The position numbers and the translations under genes are program-made. Below, piece after piece: positions 34,014 through 43,248 of a DNA stretch of 64,000 bases (the first letter of the stretch is position 1; each line of letters starts with the position of its first letter). The stretch is from CAIXSE01 sp040769125 (GTDB lineage Bacteria > Actinomycetota > Thermoleophilia > UBA2241), in assembly GCA_040769125.1 (NCBI GenBank), contig JAXGLO010000001.1, forward strand, positions 1,240,001 to 1,304,000. The letters are read 5' to 3'. The notes beneath the pieces are model-generated. The model worked only from the letters and a program-made list of their open reading frames with translations. It was not told the origin of the DNA and did not search any database.

Positions 34014-34820
34014 GTGGTGCGCGAGCGGCTCGACACGCTCCTCGTAGCACGAGGATCCTTCGCGACGCGCGCCCAGGCCCGGGCGGCTATTCTCGCCGGC
34101 GAAGTGCGTGTCGACGGTCGCCTTGTCGACAAGCCGGGCACATCAGTGCCCGGCGAAGCCGAGATCGACGTGGCGGAGCGGCCGCGCTACGTCTCGCGGG
34201 GCGGCGACAAACTCGACCACGCGATGGTCGCACTGGGTGTCGGCGTCGAAGGAGAGGATGTACTCGATCTCGGCAGCTCGACCGGCGGCTTCGTGGATCG
34301 TCTCCTGCAGGGGGGAGCGGCGCGCGTCGTGGCCGTCGACGTGGGCTACGGCCAGCTCGCATACACGTTGAGGCATGACCCTCGCGTCACGGTGATGGAG
34401 CGCACCAACGCCCGGCATCTGGGCGCTGATCGCCTACCCTTCCGCCCCTCCTTCGTCACCGCGGACCTCTCGTTCATCTCCCTGACGACCGTTCTGCAGG
34501 CCGTGCTAGAATCGCTGCGCCAGGGCTACCGCGGGCTTGTGCTCGTCAAGCCGCAGTTCGAGGCGGGCCGTGACCGTGTCCAGAGGGGCGGCGTCGTGCG
34601 CGACAGGGGCGTCCATCGCAAGGTGCTGGAGAGCGTGTGTTCGTGGCTGGCGGAGCACGGAGCCAGCATCCTGGGCGTCTGCGACTCCGGCCATCCCGGC
34701 CCCAAAGGCAACGTAGAGTACTTCGTCTACTTCGCCGACGCAGCGTCGCCGCTGTCGCCGCCGGCCGTCAACGCCGTGCTTGCCGTGGCTCGAGCTGTGG
34801 AGGGCGTCGCCGATGCCTGA
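34014..34820 (+). CDS. tlyA: TlyA-type 2'-O-rRNA methyltransferase
   Basis: A 268-aa SAM methyltransferase. The N-terminal S4 RNA-binding domain (RLDTLLVARGSFATRAQARA) precedes the FtsJ-like Rossmann domain (DVLDLGSSTGGFVDRLLQGG) with VAVDVGYGQLAYTLR and LVLVKPQFEAGRD. In mycobacteria TlyA methylates 16S and 23S rRNA and sets capreomycin sensitivity. GTG 34014 or 34017 is the start. It overlaps nadK by eight bases. Confidence 0.94.
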   Translation: MVRERLDTLLVARGSFATRAQARAAILAGEVRVDGRLVDKPGTSVPGEAEIDVAERPRYVSRGGDKLDHAMVALGVGVEGEDVLDLGSSTGGFVDRLLQGGAARVVAVDVGYGQLAYTLRHDPRVTVMERTNARHLGADRLPFRPSFVTADLSFISLTTVLQAVLESLRQGYRGLVLVKPQFEAGRDRVQRGGVVRDRGVHRKVLESVCSWLAEHGASILGVCDSGHPGPKGNVEYFVYFADAASPLSPPAVNAVLAVARAVEGVADA

Positions 34821-35682
34821 ACCGCTGCGCCGGGTGAGCGTGATCACCGGGTACGGCGGCGAGGGTGCGGCCTTCGCTCTGGCCGAGCTTGCCGCCGCCC
34901 GTGGCGCGCTCGGCGTCGAGCTGTTCATGCCGTCCTCAGAGGCGGCTCGGTACGACACCGCCCAGCGTGAGGGCTACGACGTCATCGACGACGCCGATCT
35001 CGCATCCACCGATCTGTGTCTGGTCTTCGGCGGAGACGGCACGATTCTGCGGGCTCTGGGGCGCCTGCTGGACACCGGCGTACCGACCCTCGGCGTCAAC
35101 TTCGGCAAGGTCGGTTTCCTCGCCTCGCTGCCGCGGAAGGGGTGGATTGGCGGGCTGGCGGCCATGATCGGCGGCGACTACCGCGTCGTCGACCTGCTCA
35201 CCGTCGACGTCCAGGTCAACGGCCGGCAGGTTACCGCCGTCAACGACGTCACCCTCAGCCGCGTTGCGCCACGTCACGTGCTGCAGCTTCAGTACGAGGT
35301 CGCAGGCGTCACTGCCGGCAGCATGTTCTGTGACGGTCTCATCGTGGCCTCTCCCACAGGCTCAAGCGCCTACAGCCTCTCCTGTGGCGGCCCAATCGTA
35401 GAGTGGGACGCGGGGGTTCTGCTCCTCAACTTCATCGCGCCGCACTCGCTCGGTTTTCGCCCGGTCATCCTGAGCCCCGAGCGCGTAATCATCGCCCGTA
35501 ACCTCTCCTCGCGGCAGGAGGCGGAGGTCGTCGTCGACGGCGAGCCCGTGGGGCGCCTCGGCTGCGACGACGCCGTACGCATCGCGGCGGGGCCGCGGCA
35601 GGCGCGCCTGATGGTGCGAAGCGAGGGTTCGTTCTACCAGAACGTCGAGGAGAAGCTGTTCGACCGACGCGATGCTCGCTGA
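34813..35682 (+). CDS. nadK: NAD kinase
   Basis: Makes NADP from NAD and ATP or polyphosphate (289 aa). The GGDGTILRALG motif and the NFGKVGFLA and VASPTGSSAYSLSCGGPIV substrate loops are characteristic. Catalytic Asp is in the GGDGT loop. ATG 34813 lies inside the end of tlyA, and the stop overlaps recN by 11 bases. The tlyA-nadK-recN order is conserved across Gram-positives; the argR sometimes found between is absent. Confidence 0.96.
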   Translation: MPEPLRRVSVITGYGGEGAAFALAELAAARGALGVELFMPSSEAARYDTAQREGYDVIDDADLASTDLCLVFGGDGTILRALGRLLDTGVPTLGVNFGKVGFLASLPRKGWIGGLAAMIGGDYRVVDLLTVDVQVNGRQVTAVNDVTLSRVAPRHVLQLQYEVAGVTAGSMFCDGLIVASPTGSSAYSLSCGGPIVEWDAGVLLLNFIAPHSLGFRPVILSPERVIIARNLSSRQEAEVVVDGEPVGRLGCDDAVRIAAGPRQARLMVRSEGSFYQNVEEKLFDRRDAR

Positions 35683-37321
35683 GCTCGCCATCACCGATCT
35701 GGTCCTCATCGCCGAGGCGCGGCTCGCGTTCTCGCCGGGGCTCAACGTGATCACGGGCGAGACGGGCGCCGGCAAGACGCTGCTCGCCCAGGCGATCGGT
35801 CTGCTCATGGGGCAGCGAGGCGGCGCCGATCTCGTACGCCCGGGGGCCGAGCGCGCCGTCGTTCAGGCTCTCTTCGAAGACGGCGACGACACGCTCGCAG
35901 TGGCGCGCGAGCTGCCCCGCGAGGGGCGCTCTCGCGCGCTCATGGACGGCCTGCTGAGCTCCGCTGCCGCAGTGGAGGACGCTCTCCGCGCCCGCCTGGC
36001 CTTCTACGGCCAGCTCGAGCACGCCAGGCTTCTGCAGCTCGAGCGCCAGCTCGACCTCCTCGACGGCGTCGCCGGGTCGGAGATCGGGCCGCTGCTCAAC
36101 GAGTACGCTGAAGCGTACGCAGAGGCGATTCGTCTCACGCGCGAGCTGGAGGAGCTGCGCGGATCGACCGCGGAGCGCGCCCGCGAGATCGACATGGTGC
36201 GCTTCCAGGTCGACGAGATTCGAGCCGCGGACCTTCAGCCTGGGGAGGATGTGCGTCTGGCTCACGAGCGCGAACGTCTGCGCCACGCGGGCAAGCTGCT
36301 GGAACGCATCGGCGGAGCCGTTACGCTGCTGGGCGGAGAGGACGAGGACACGGCCATGGATGCACTGCGTATGGCGCAGCGGCTCGTCGCCGAGTCCGTC
36401 TCCCTCGATAAGTCCCTGGCTCCCGCGGCCGAGCGCCTGGGCGCGGTGGCCGCAGAGCTCGACGACGTATCCGCCGAGTTGAGGGCGTATCTGGAGGACT
36501 TCGACGTCGACCCCGCCCGTCGGGACGCCCTTGAACTCCGTCACGATCGCCTCCGGGCGCTCGCCCGCAAGTACGGCGATACCGTCGACGAGATGCTGGC
36601 GTTCATGGAGCGCGCCGTCTCGCGACTGGCCACGCTCGAAGCGTTCGAGGCCAACGAGGACGCCCTCCAGGCCAAGGTTGAGGCGGCCCAGGAGGCCGCG
36701 CTCGCCTGTGGGCGGGAGCTCAGCGCCGCCAGACACCGTCTGGCGGCGGATGTCGCGGCTCGCGTGCAGAATGAGCTGCATGGCCTGGCTATGCCGCACG
36801 CCTCGTTCGCCGTCAGCGTCTCCGCCCGCGGCGACGGCTGGCCGGCCCTCGGCCCGCGCGGCGCCGACGACGTCGTGTTCCTGTTCAGCGCCAACCCCGG
36901 CGTGCCCCTCAAGCCGCTGCGCGAGACGGCGTCGGGGGGCGAGCTCTCGCGGGCCATGCTGGCCATCCGCGGTATCGTGACCTTAAGCGACGACGTCGAG
37001 ACCATCATCTTCGACGAGGTCGACACCGGCATTGGCGGAGTCACGGCGGCAACCCTCGGCGAGCGCCTGGCGAGGCTCGCCGAGAGTCGCCAGGTGCTGT
37101 GCATCACACACCTGCCGCAGGTCGCCGCCTTCGCCGAGCGTCAGTTCGCCCTCGTCAAGGAGACTGATGCCGCTGCCGGCACGACCCTCACCGTCGTTCG
37201 CCGCGTGGACGGGGACGAACGCCTCGCCGAGCTCTGCCGTATGCTCGGCTCGAGCTACGAGGACGACGCTGCGCGCAGTCACGCGGAAAGCCTCCTGGGC
37301 CGCGCTGGCAAGGCGTCATAG
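35672..37321 (+). CDS. recN: DNA repair protein RecN
   Basis: SMC-like ATPase for double-strand break repair (549 aa). Walker A is GETGAGKTLLAQAIG, preceded by the N-terminal LAELAITDLVLIAEARLAFS. A central coiled coil of about 300 residues is Arg/Glu/Ala-rich. ABC signature ETASGGELSRAMLAIRG and Walker B IIFDEVDTGIGG lie in the C-terminal half. It ends the operon; 249 bases precede pyrG. Confidence 0.96.
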   Translation: MLAELAITDLVLIAEARLAFSPGLNVITGETGAGKTLLAQAIGLLMGQRGGADLVRPGAERAVVQALFEDGDDTLAVARELPREGRSRALMDGLLSSAAAVEDALRARLAFYGQLEHARLLQLERQLDLLDGVAGSEIGPLLNEYAEAYAEAIRLTRELEELRGSTAERAREIDMVRFQVDEIRAADLQPGEDVRLAHERERLRHAGKLLERIGGAVTLLGGEDEDTAMDALRMAQRLVAESVSLDKSLAPAAERLGAVAAELDDVSAELRAYLEDFDVDPARRDALELRHDRLRALARKYGDTVDEMLAFMERAVSRLATLEAFEANEDALQAKVEAAQEAALACGRELSAARHRLAADVAARVQNELHGLAMPHASFAVSVSARGDGWPALGPRGADDVVFLFSANPGVPLKPLRETASGGELSRAMLAIRGIVTLSDDVETIIFDEVDTGIGGVTAATLGERLARLAESRQVLCITHLPQVAAFAERQFALVKETDAAAGTTLTVVRRVDGDERLAELCRMLGSSYEDDAARSHAESLLGRAGKAS

Positions 37322-37570
37322 CCAGGCGCGATCCGTTTTCTGGGCGTCGCCCGATGGTATACTTCGCCATGTGATCCGTGGGCTCGCCCGATTCAACGCT
37401 GTGCCGCACCGTCTCGCACGAGCGAGCGCCAGCCGGGCCCCCCATTATCCTTCGCCGGTCTGCCGCGGTTTCACCGTTCCGTGCGCGCGTCTCCTGATGG
37501 GCATATCAGCGGCGCTCCACGACGGCTGTTCCCCGGCTGCAGTCGGAGGCCGTCACCGTGAGGGAGCAGG
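37322..37570 (+). promoter_or_regulatory. pyrG upstream region
   Basis: 249 bases with no gene. TATACT (37358-37363) is a candidate -10, but the bases 17 upstream (GTTTTC) are a poor -35. If used, the pyrG mRNA has a leader of about 200 bases. GACGGC (37521-37526) can pair with GCCGTC (37549-37554) just ahead of the GAGGGAG ribosome binding site. Confidence 0.3.
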
Positions 37571-39211
37571 ATGACACGACACATCTTCGTCACCGGGGGG
37601 GTGGTGTCCGGGATCGGCAAGGGCATCACCGCGGCGTCGATCGGCCACCTCCTCAAAGCTCGTGGCCTCAAGGTCGCGAACCAGAAGTTCGACCCGTATA
37701 TCAATGTCGACCCCGGCACGATGAGCCCGTTTCAACACGGAGAGGTCTTCGTGACCGAGGATGGCGCCGAGACCGACCTCGACCTGGGTCACTACGAGCG
37801 ATTCATCGACGAGTTCGTTCAGCGCGACTCCAACGTCACTACGGGCGGCATCTACAACACCGTCATCACCAAGGAGCGCCGCGGCGACTATCTCGGCGGG
37901 ACCGTCCAGGTGATCCCGCACATCACCAACGAGATCAAGAGCCGCGTGCACCGCCTCGCGCAGAGCACCGGCGTGGACGTGCTCATCACCGAGATCGGCG
38001 GCACCGTGGGCGACATCGAAAGCCTTCCGTTCCTGGAGGCCATCCGTCAGTTCCGCAACGACATCGGCCGCGCCAACGTGCTGTACATCCACGTGACGCT
38101 GGTTCCGGTCATCGGTGTGGTGGGTGAGCCGAAGACGAAGCCGACCCAGCATTCGGTCGCCGAGCTCCGCCAGATCGGCATCCAGCCCGACATTATCGTA
38201 GCGCGCTCGGAAGAGCCGCTTTCGCAGGGGATCAAGGAGAAGATCGCCCTGTTCTGCGACGTCGAACCCGACGCAGTCGTGTGCGCCAGCGACGCCGACG
38301 ACATCTATCGGGTTCCGCTGCGCATGCACGATGAAGGGCTCGACAGCCTGGTGGTGCGCAAGCTCGGTATCGAGGCCGGCACGCCCGACCTCAGCGAACT
38401 GCGAGCGCTCATCGAGCGCATCGACTCCTGCGAGGGCTCCGTCACGATCGCCCTGGTCGGCAAGTATGTGCAGTTGCACGAGGCCTATCTCTCCGTCTGG
38501 GAATCCCTCAAGCATTCCGCCTTCCACCACGGACTACGTCTCGAGCTCCTGTGGATCGACTCCGAGGAACTTACGCCCACGACGACCGCCGAGCGCCTGT
38601 CCCGTGCGGACGGCGTCATCGTCCCGGGCGGATTCGGCCAGCGGGGCGTCGAAGGCAAGATGGAGGCCATTCGCTTCTGTCGGGAGCGCGGCGTCCCGTT
38701 CCTGGGCATCTGCCTCGGCATGCACTGCGCGGTTGCCGAGTTCGGCCGCAACGTGTGCGGCATGGAGGACGCCGGCTCCACCGAGTTCGACGCCGACACC
38801 TCCTATCCGGTCATCGACCTTCTTCCCGAGCAGAAGAACGTGACGGACGTGGGCGGCACCATGCGGCTTGGAGCCTCGCTCGTCCGGCTCGTGCCCGGAA
38901 CGCGAGCCCACAGCGCCTACGGCGAGGATGAGATCCGGGAGCGTCACCGTCATCGCTATGAAGTTAACAACGAGCTGCGCCCCGAGCTGGAGAGAGCGGG
39001 TCTCGTCATCAGCGGCACGACTCCCGACGGGCGGTTCGTCGAGATCTGCGAGCTCACGGATCATCCGTGGTTCGTCGCGACCCAGTTTCACCCCGAGTTC
39101 AAGTCGCGGCCGAGCCGCCCCGCACCGCTCTTCCGTGACTTCGTCGGCGCGGCGGCCAGGCTGCGCGACAAGCGTGATGCGGAGCTGGAGGACACGTGCA
39201 CGCCGGCGTAG
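37571..39211 (+). CDS. pyrG: CTP synthase
   Basis: Glutamine-dependent CTP synthase (546 aa). The N-terminal synthetase domain begins IFVTGGVVSGIGKGITAASI and has NVDPGTMSPFQHGEVFVTED. The C-terminal class I amidotransferase has the nucleophile Cys in LGICLGMHCAVAEF and His/Glu in TQFHPEFKSRP. A sixteen-base overlap joins it to the next gene. Confidence 0.98.
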   Translation: MTRHIFVTGGVVSGIGKGITAASIGHLLKARGLKVANQKFDPYINVDPGTMSPFQHGEVFVTEDGAETDLDLGHYERFIDEFVQRDSNVTTGGIYNTVITKERRGDYLGGTVQVIPHITNEIKSRVHRLAQSTGVDVLITEIGGTVGDIESLPFLEAIRQFRNDIGRANVLYIHVTLVPVIGVVGEPKTKPTQHSVAELRQIGIQPDIIVARSEEPLSQGIKEKIALFCDVEPDAVVCASDADDIYRVPLRMHDEGLDSLVVRKLGIEAGTPDLSELRALIERIDSCEGSVTIALVGKYVQLHEAYLSVWESLKHSAFHHGLRLELLWIDSEELTPTTTAERLSRADGVIVPGGFGQRGVEGKMEAIRFCRERGVPFLGICLGMHCAVAEFGRNVCGMEDAGSTEFDADTSYPVIDLLPEQKNVTDVGGTMRLGASLVRLVPGTRAHSAYGEDEIRERHRHRYEVNNELRPELERAGLVISGTTPDGRFVEICELTDHPWFVATQFHPEFKSRPSRPAPLFRDFVGAAARLRDKRDAELEDTCTPA

Positions 39212-40320
39212 ATGAGCTCCGCGACCTGTTCGTGGCGCTTGCCGAGATCCCGTCGCCCTCCGGTGAAGAAGGTGCGCTGGCCGCGTTCGTGCGCCGGTAT
39301 CTGGAGAGGCACGGCCTTGAGGTAATCGAAGACGGCACCGCTGCAACGACGGGCTGCGGCTGCGGCAATCTCTTCATCCGGGTGCGCGGTCACGGCGAAG
39401 GGACCGCTGTCGCCTTCTGCGCTCACCTCGACACGGTGCCCCTGGAAGGACGCCCCGTGGTCGTGGTCGACGACGATCGCGTGCGCACCGACGGCCGCAC
39501 CATCCTGGGCGCCGACGACAAGGCGGCTGTGGCCGTCCTTATGCTCCTGTTGCGTGACCTCGCCAGCGAGCCCCCCGCCGCTGACGTCGAGGTTCTTCTC
39601 ACGGTGGGCGAGGAGATCGGCTTGCTGGGTGCCAGAGCCTTCGACCTGAACGCGATGAGGGCGCGCATGATGTTCGTTCTCGACTCGGAGGGTGCACCGG
39701 GCACGCTCATTGTCAGCGCTCCGGGCGCAACTGAGGTCGATGCGACGTTCACCGGTGTGGCCGCCCACACCGGCATCAATCCAGAACAAGGGCGCAGCGC
39801 CATCGTGGCGGCGGCGCAAGCAATCGTCGGCTTCGAGCTGGGGCGAATCGACGAAGAGACCACCGCCAACGTCGGAGTGATCGAAGGCGGCAGCGTAATA
39901 AATGTCGTTCCCGACCGCTGCGTTGTTCGTGGGGAGGCGCGCAGTCGGGACCCCGGGAAGCTCGCGCGCCAAGTGGGGGCGATGATCGACGCGTGCACCC
40001 TCTCCGCAACTGAGGTGGGTGTCGACGTCGAGGTCGATGTCCGCGAGGAGTACCGCGCGTATGCTCACGACCCCGATTCTCCGCCGCTGCGCCTCGCGCA
40101 CTCAGCGGCGACCGAAGCAGGGCTGACCGCTGCGGCAGTCGCCGGCGGGGGCGGCTCCGATGCCAACGTCTTCAACGAGCGAGGCCTGCCGGCGCTCGTC
40201 CTGGGAGTGGGCTTCCGCCAGCTCCACTCACCCCAGGAGAGCATGCGCATCGACTATCTGGCGCAGCTCGCCGCTCTGGTGCGCGCCATCGTCGCCGTCG
40301 CCGGGCGCACGCCGGCCTAA
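39196..40320 (+). CDS. M20-family peptidase (PepT-like)
   Basis: Zinc exopeptidase of 374 aa. The metal ligands are in FCAHLDTVPL (His, Asp), LGADDKAAVAVL (bridging Asp), VGEEIGLLG (catalytic Glu and ligand), VLDSEG and the final QLHSPQES. The inserted dimerisation domain carries VAAHTGINPEQGRSAI. It resembles tripeptidase PepT/YqjE-type enzymes. GTG 39196 overlaps pyrG. The precise substrate is not predictable. Confidence 0.85.
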   Translation: MHAGVDELRDLFVALAEIPSPSGEEGALAAFVRRYLERHGLEVIEDGTAATTGCGCGNLFIRVRGHGEGTAVAFCAHLDTVPLEGRPVVVVDDDRVRTDGRTILGADDKAAVAVLMLLLRDLASEPPAADVEVLLTVGEEIGLLGARAFDLNAMRARMMFVLDSEGAPGTLIVSAPGATEVDATFTGVAAHTGINPEQGRSAIVAAAQAIVGFELGRIDEETTANVGVIEGGSVINVVPDRCVVRGEARSRDPGKLARQVGAMIDACTLSATEVGVDVEVDVREEYRAYAHDPDSPPLRLAHSAATEAGLTAAAVAGGGGSDANVFNERGLPALVLGVGFRQLHSPQESMRIDYLAQLAALVRAIVAVAGRTPA

Positions 40321-40331
40321 GGTGTGATGCG

Positions 40332-41303
40332 ATGCCGGATGCCCTCGGACATCCCGTCGACCCGCGGATTCGGGAGTTTCTCGACCATCTGAGCTTCGAA
40401 CGTGGCGCCAGCCCTAATACGGTGGCCGCGTACGGCCGGGATCTCCGGCGCCTGGCGTTGTTCCTGGAGGCGCGCGGGACCGCGCCCGGCGCCGCGCGCG
40501 AGGAGGATTTGCGGGATTTCTTCGACGGCGAGGGCGGTGATGGGGCTGCCTCGAGCGTCGCACGCCGCACGGCCAGCCTGCGCGCGTTCTACGGCTACCT
40601 CGTTCGCGAGGGCTCACGCGACGATGATCCCACAGCGCGTCTGCGATCCCCGAGACGGCCACCGGCGATCCCCCGCGTGCTCTCCGTCGAGGAGGTTGAG
40701 AGAATCCTTGCTGAGGTCGCGGCGCCCGGAGCCCTCGGCCAGCGAAACCTTGCCTGTGTCGAGCTGCTCTACGGCTGTGGTCTGCGCATCAGCGAGCTTC
40801 TCGGCCTGCGCGAGGGCGACGTCGACCTCGAGGGCGGCACCGTTCGCTGTGTCGGCAAAGGCGACAAGGAGCGCGTCGTGCCCATGGGCACGGCTGCAGC
40901 GAGCGCCCTCGCGCGCTACCTCAGGAACGGCAGGCGCGAGCTGCTCCGCGGCCGGAGGCGGCCGGAGCTGTTCCTCAACGCGCGCGGCGGCCGACTCACT
41001 CGACAGGGATTCCATTACATCCTCAGGGCCACGCTCGCTCGCGCGGACATGCTGGGAAGCGCCAGCGCCCACACCTTCCGCCACTCCTTCGCCACGCACC
41101 TGCTCGCCGGCGGCGCCGACCTGCGCAGTGTGCAGGAGCTGCTGGGGCACGCGAACGTCGCTACCACTCAGCTGTACACGCACGTGACCGTCGAGCACCT
41201 GCGCGAGATCTACCTGGAGACGCACCCGCGAGCCCGGCGCCGACGGGGTGGGCAGACCGCGCCGGCCACAGGCTCAGGCGCCTCGCCTGAGGTGCCGGCA
41301 TGA
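40332..41303 (+). CDS. xerD: Tyrosine recombinase XerD
   Basis: Chromosome dimer resolution recombinase (323 aa). The catalytic set is complete: Arg152 (CGLRISELLGL), Lys176 (VGKGDKERVVPMG), His247/Arg250 (HTFRHSFATHLL), His273 (LLGHANVATTQLYTHV) and Tyr282. The SAM-like N-terminal domain (FLDHLSFERGASPNTVAAYG) is normal. The order before deoB-punA-deoA matches Bacillus xerD-drm-pupG. Its partner XerC begins at 63589. The Arg-rich C-terminal tail is longer than usual. Confidence 0.93.
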   Translation: MPDALGHPVDPRIREFLDHLSFERGASPNTVAAYGRDLRRLALFLEARGTAPGAAREEDLRDFFDGEGGDGAASSVARRTASLRAFYGYLVREGSRDDDPTARLRSPRRPPAIPRVLSVEEVERILAEVAAPGALGQRNLACVELLYGCGLRISELLGLREGDVDLEGGTVRCVGKGDKERVVPMGTAAASALARYLRNGRRELLRGRRRPELFLNARGGRLTRQGFHYILRATLARADMLGSASAHTFRHSFATHLLAGGADLRSVQELLGHANVATTQLYTHVTVEHLREIYLETHPRARRRRGGQTAPATGSGASPEVPA

Positions 41304-42433
41304 GCCGGGTCTTCATCTGCGTGCTCGACGGCGTCGGCGCCGGAGAGCTGCCCGACGCCGCCGCGTACGGCGACGCGGGCTCAAACACGCTCCTGCACGT
41401 CCTCGAGCGCGTGCCGGTCGCGCTGCCTCACCTGGTGGGCCTTGGGCTGGGCGAGGTAGTCGGCCTTCCGCTCGGCGCGCCGTGGCCTTCGGCGACGTAC
41501 GGCCGCCTTCGCGAGAACGGCGCCGGCAAAGACACCACCACCGGACATTGGGAGATGATGGGCGTCGTCCTCGAGCGGCCATTCCCGACGTATCCCTATG
41601 GCTTCCCGCCCGAGGTCATGGAGCCGTTTCAGCAGGCGATCGGCCGGGAGGTGCTGTGCAACCGGCCGGCGTCGGGAACAGGCATTATCAACGAGCTGGG
41701 GGACGAACACGTGGCCTCCGGCAAGCCGATCGTCTATACCTCCGTCGATTCCGTGTTCCAGATCGCCTGTCATGAGGACGTCGTGCCGGTAGAGCTGCTG
41801 TATCGCTGGTGTCAGACGGCACGGAAAATCCTACAGGGCCCTCACGCCGTCGGCCGCGTCATCGCGCGGCCGTTCGCGGGCCGCCCAGGGCAGTACGCCC
41901 GTACACCGCGCCGCCGGGACTTCTCGCTGCCGCCGGTCGGCACGACCTATCTCGACCTGCTCCACGAGCGGGGGATACCGGTCGTGGGCGTCGGCAAGAT
42001 CGGGGAGATCTTCACGCAGCGCGGTGTCGATGTCGACGATCACACGACCGACAACGAGGCCGGCATCACGGCCTGCACGCGCTATCTGCGCGAGATGGAC
42101 CGCGGTCTGCTCTTCGCCAACCTGGTCGATTTCGACCAGACGTGGGGCCATCGCAACGACGTCGATGGCTTCGCCGCCGGGCTGACCGCCGTCGATGCGG
42201 GCGTCGCCGTGTGGCTCACGCTGCTGCGCCCCGGCGACGCCATGATCCTCTGTGCCGATCACGGGGTCGACCCGACGACGGCCGGCACCGACCATACGCG
42301 GGAGTATTCGCCGCTCCTCGCCCTCGGGCTCAGACCGGGGCGCTACGACGGCGAGCTGGAGGACGTTGGAGCCACCGCGTTCCACCTGCTCACCGGCGAG
42401 CAACCGCCGCTGCCCGGCGCAGTGATGCTGTGA
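41300..42433 (+). CDS. deoB: Phosphopentomutase
   Basis: Interconverts ribose/deoxyribose 1- and 5-phosphates (377 aa). Alkaline-phosphatase superfamily: metal-binding VLDGVGAGELPDA, the phosphorylated Thr region GKDTTTGHWEMMG (Thr79-81), and DHGVDPTTAGTDHTREYSP. ATGA overlaps with xerD and GTGA with punA show tight coupling in a nucleoside salvage operon. Confidence 0.96.
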   Translation: MSRVFICVLDGVGAGELPDAAAYGDAGSNTLLHVLERVPVALPHLVGLGLGEVVGLPLGAPWPSATYGRLRENGAGKDTTTGHWEMMGVVLERPFPTYPYGFPPEVMEPFQQAIGREVLCNRPASGTGIINELGDEHVASGKPIVYTSVDSVFQIACHEDVVPVELLYRWCQTARKILQGPHAVGRVIARPFAGRPGQYARTPRRRDFSLPPVGTTYLDLLHERGIPVVGVGKIGEIFTQRGVDVDDHTTDNEAGITACTRYLREMDRGLLFANLVDFDQTWGHRNDVDGFAAGLTAVDAGVAVWLTLLRPGDAMILCADHGVDPTTAGTDHTREYSPLLALGLRPGRYDGELEDVGATAFHLLTGEQPPLPGAVML

Positions 42434-43248
42434 CCGGCGCCGCTGCCTCCAGCGACGGCAGAGAGCGCCTTGCCGCCTTCGCTCCGCACGTCGGCGTGAT
42501 CTTCGGCTCGGGCCTCGCGGCATTACCTGCCGGCGCCGAGCCGATCGACGAGTTGCCGTATGCCGCGCTCGGCTGGCCCTGTACGGCGGTGCCGGGCCAC
42601 CACAACCGCCTGCGCCTCGTCCGGCTGTCGTCCGGCGGGCGTGAGGTGCGCCTCGCTCTTGCCTATGGCCGACCGCACGCGTACGAAGGCTGGAGCGAGG
42701 AGGAGCTGGCCCGCCCGGTCGCCGGCCTGGCGAGCAGCGGTGTGGAGCGCATCGTTCTCACGAATTCCTGCGGGGCGCTCAAACTCGGCCTTCCCGCCGG
42801 CGCGGTCGTCGTCTGCACGGAGGTCGTCGACCTTCAGCGTCAGCCGCGCCACGCTGAACCGGACGTCCTGCCCATCTGTGAAGCGGCGGCCGCGGAGGCC
42901 GTGCGAGCCGCCGTCTCCCGTACAACCGAGGCGAGAAGCGGTGCCTACGTCGCGGTCCTCGGGCCGCAGTTCGAGACTCCGGCGGAGGTGGACTGGCTGG
43001 CCGCCTACGGCGACGTCGTCGGCATGTCGGCGGCGCCGGAGGTCCGCGCAGCGCGCGGTCGCGGCGTCGCCTGCTGTCTGCTCGGACTGGTCGCCAACAG
43101 GGCCGGCGCCGTGGGCTCTCATGCAGAGGTGCTCACCGCCGGAGGCGATCTGGCACGTACTCTGGGCGCAGTGCTCGGCGCCGCCATCGACGCGCGCTGG
43201 CCAGAGCTCGCCGCCGCCAGTGATGGAGGTACGACATGGACTTCGTGA
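42430..43248 (+). CDS. punA: Purine nucleoside phosphorylase
   Basis: Trimeric PNP (272 aa) splitting purine nucleosides with phosphate. Signatures: VIFGSGLAALP, PGHHNRLRLV, GRPHAYEGWS, VLTNSCGALK, GPQFETPAEV and VGMSAAPEVRAARGRG. The NSCG loop usually reads NAAGG or NASGG, a small deviation at the phosphate site. GTG 42430 overlaps deoB. Confidence 0.93.
   Translation: MTGAAASSDGRERLAAFAPHVGVIFGSGLAALPAGAEPIDELPYAALGWPCTAVPGHHNRLRLVRLSSGGREVRLALAYGRPHAYEGWSEEELARPVAGLASSGVERIVLTNSCGALKLGLPAGAVVVCTEVVDLQRQPRHAEPDVLPICEAAAAEAVRAAVSRTTEARSGAYVAVLGPQFETPAEVDWLAAYGDVVGMSAAPEVRAARGRGVACCLLGLVANRAGAVGSHAEVLTAGGDLARTLGAVLGAAIDARWPELAAASDGGTTWTS

Noticed and set aside
37358..37400. CTP-sensing reiterative initiation (GGG start) at pyrG
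   Set aside because: The bases about 7 downstream of the candidate -10 (TCGCCATG) have no run of G as the Bacillus mechanism requires.
40332..41303. Tyrosine recombinase as part of an integrated element
   Set aside because: Complete XerD in a conserved housekeeping neighbourhood, with no flanking repeats, tRNA or phage genes.
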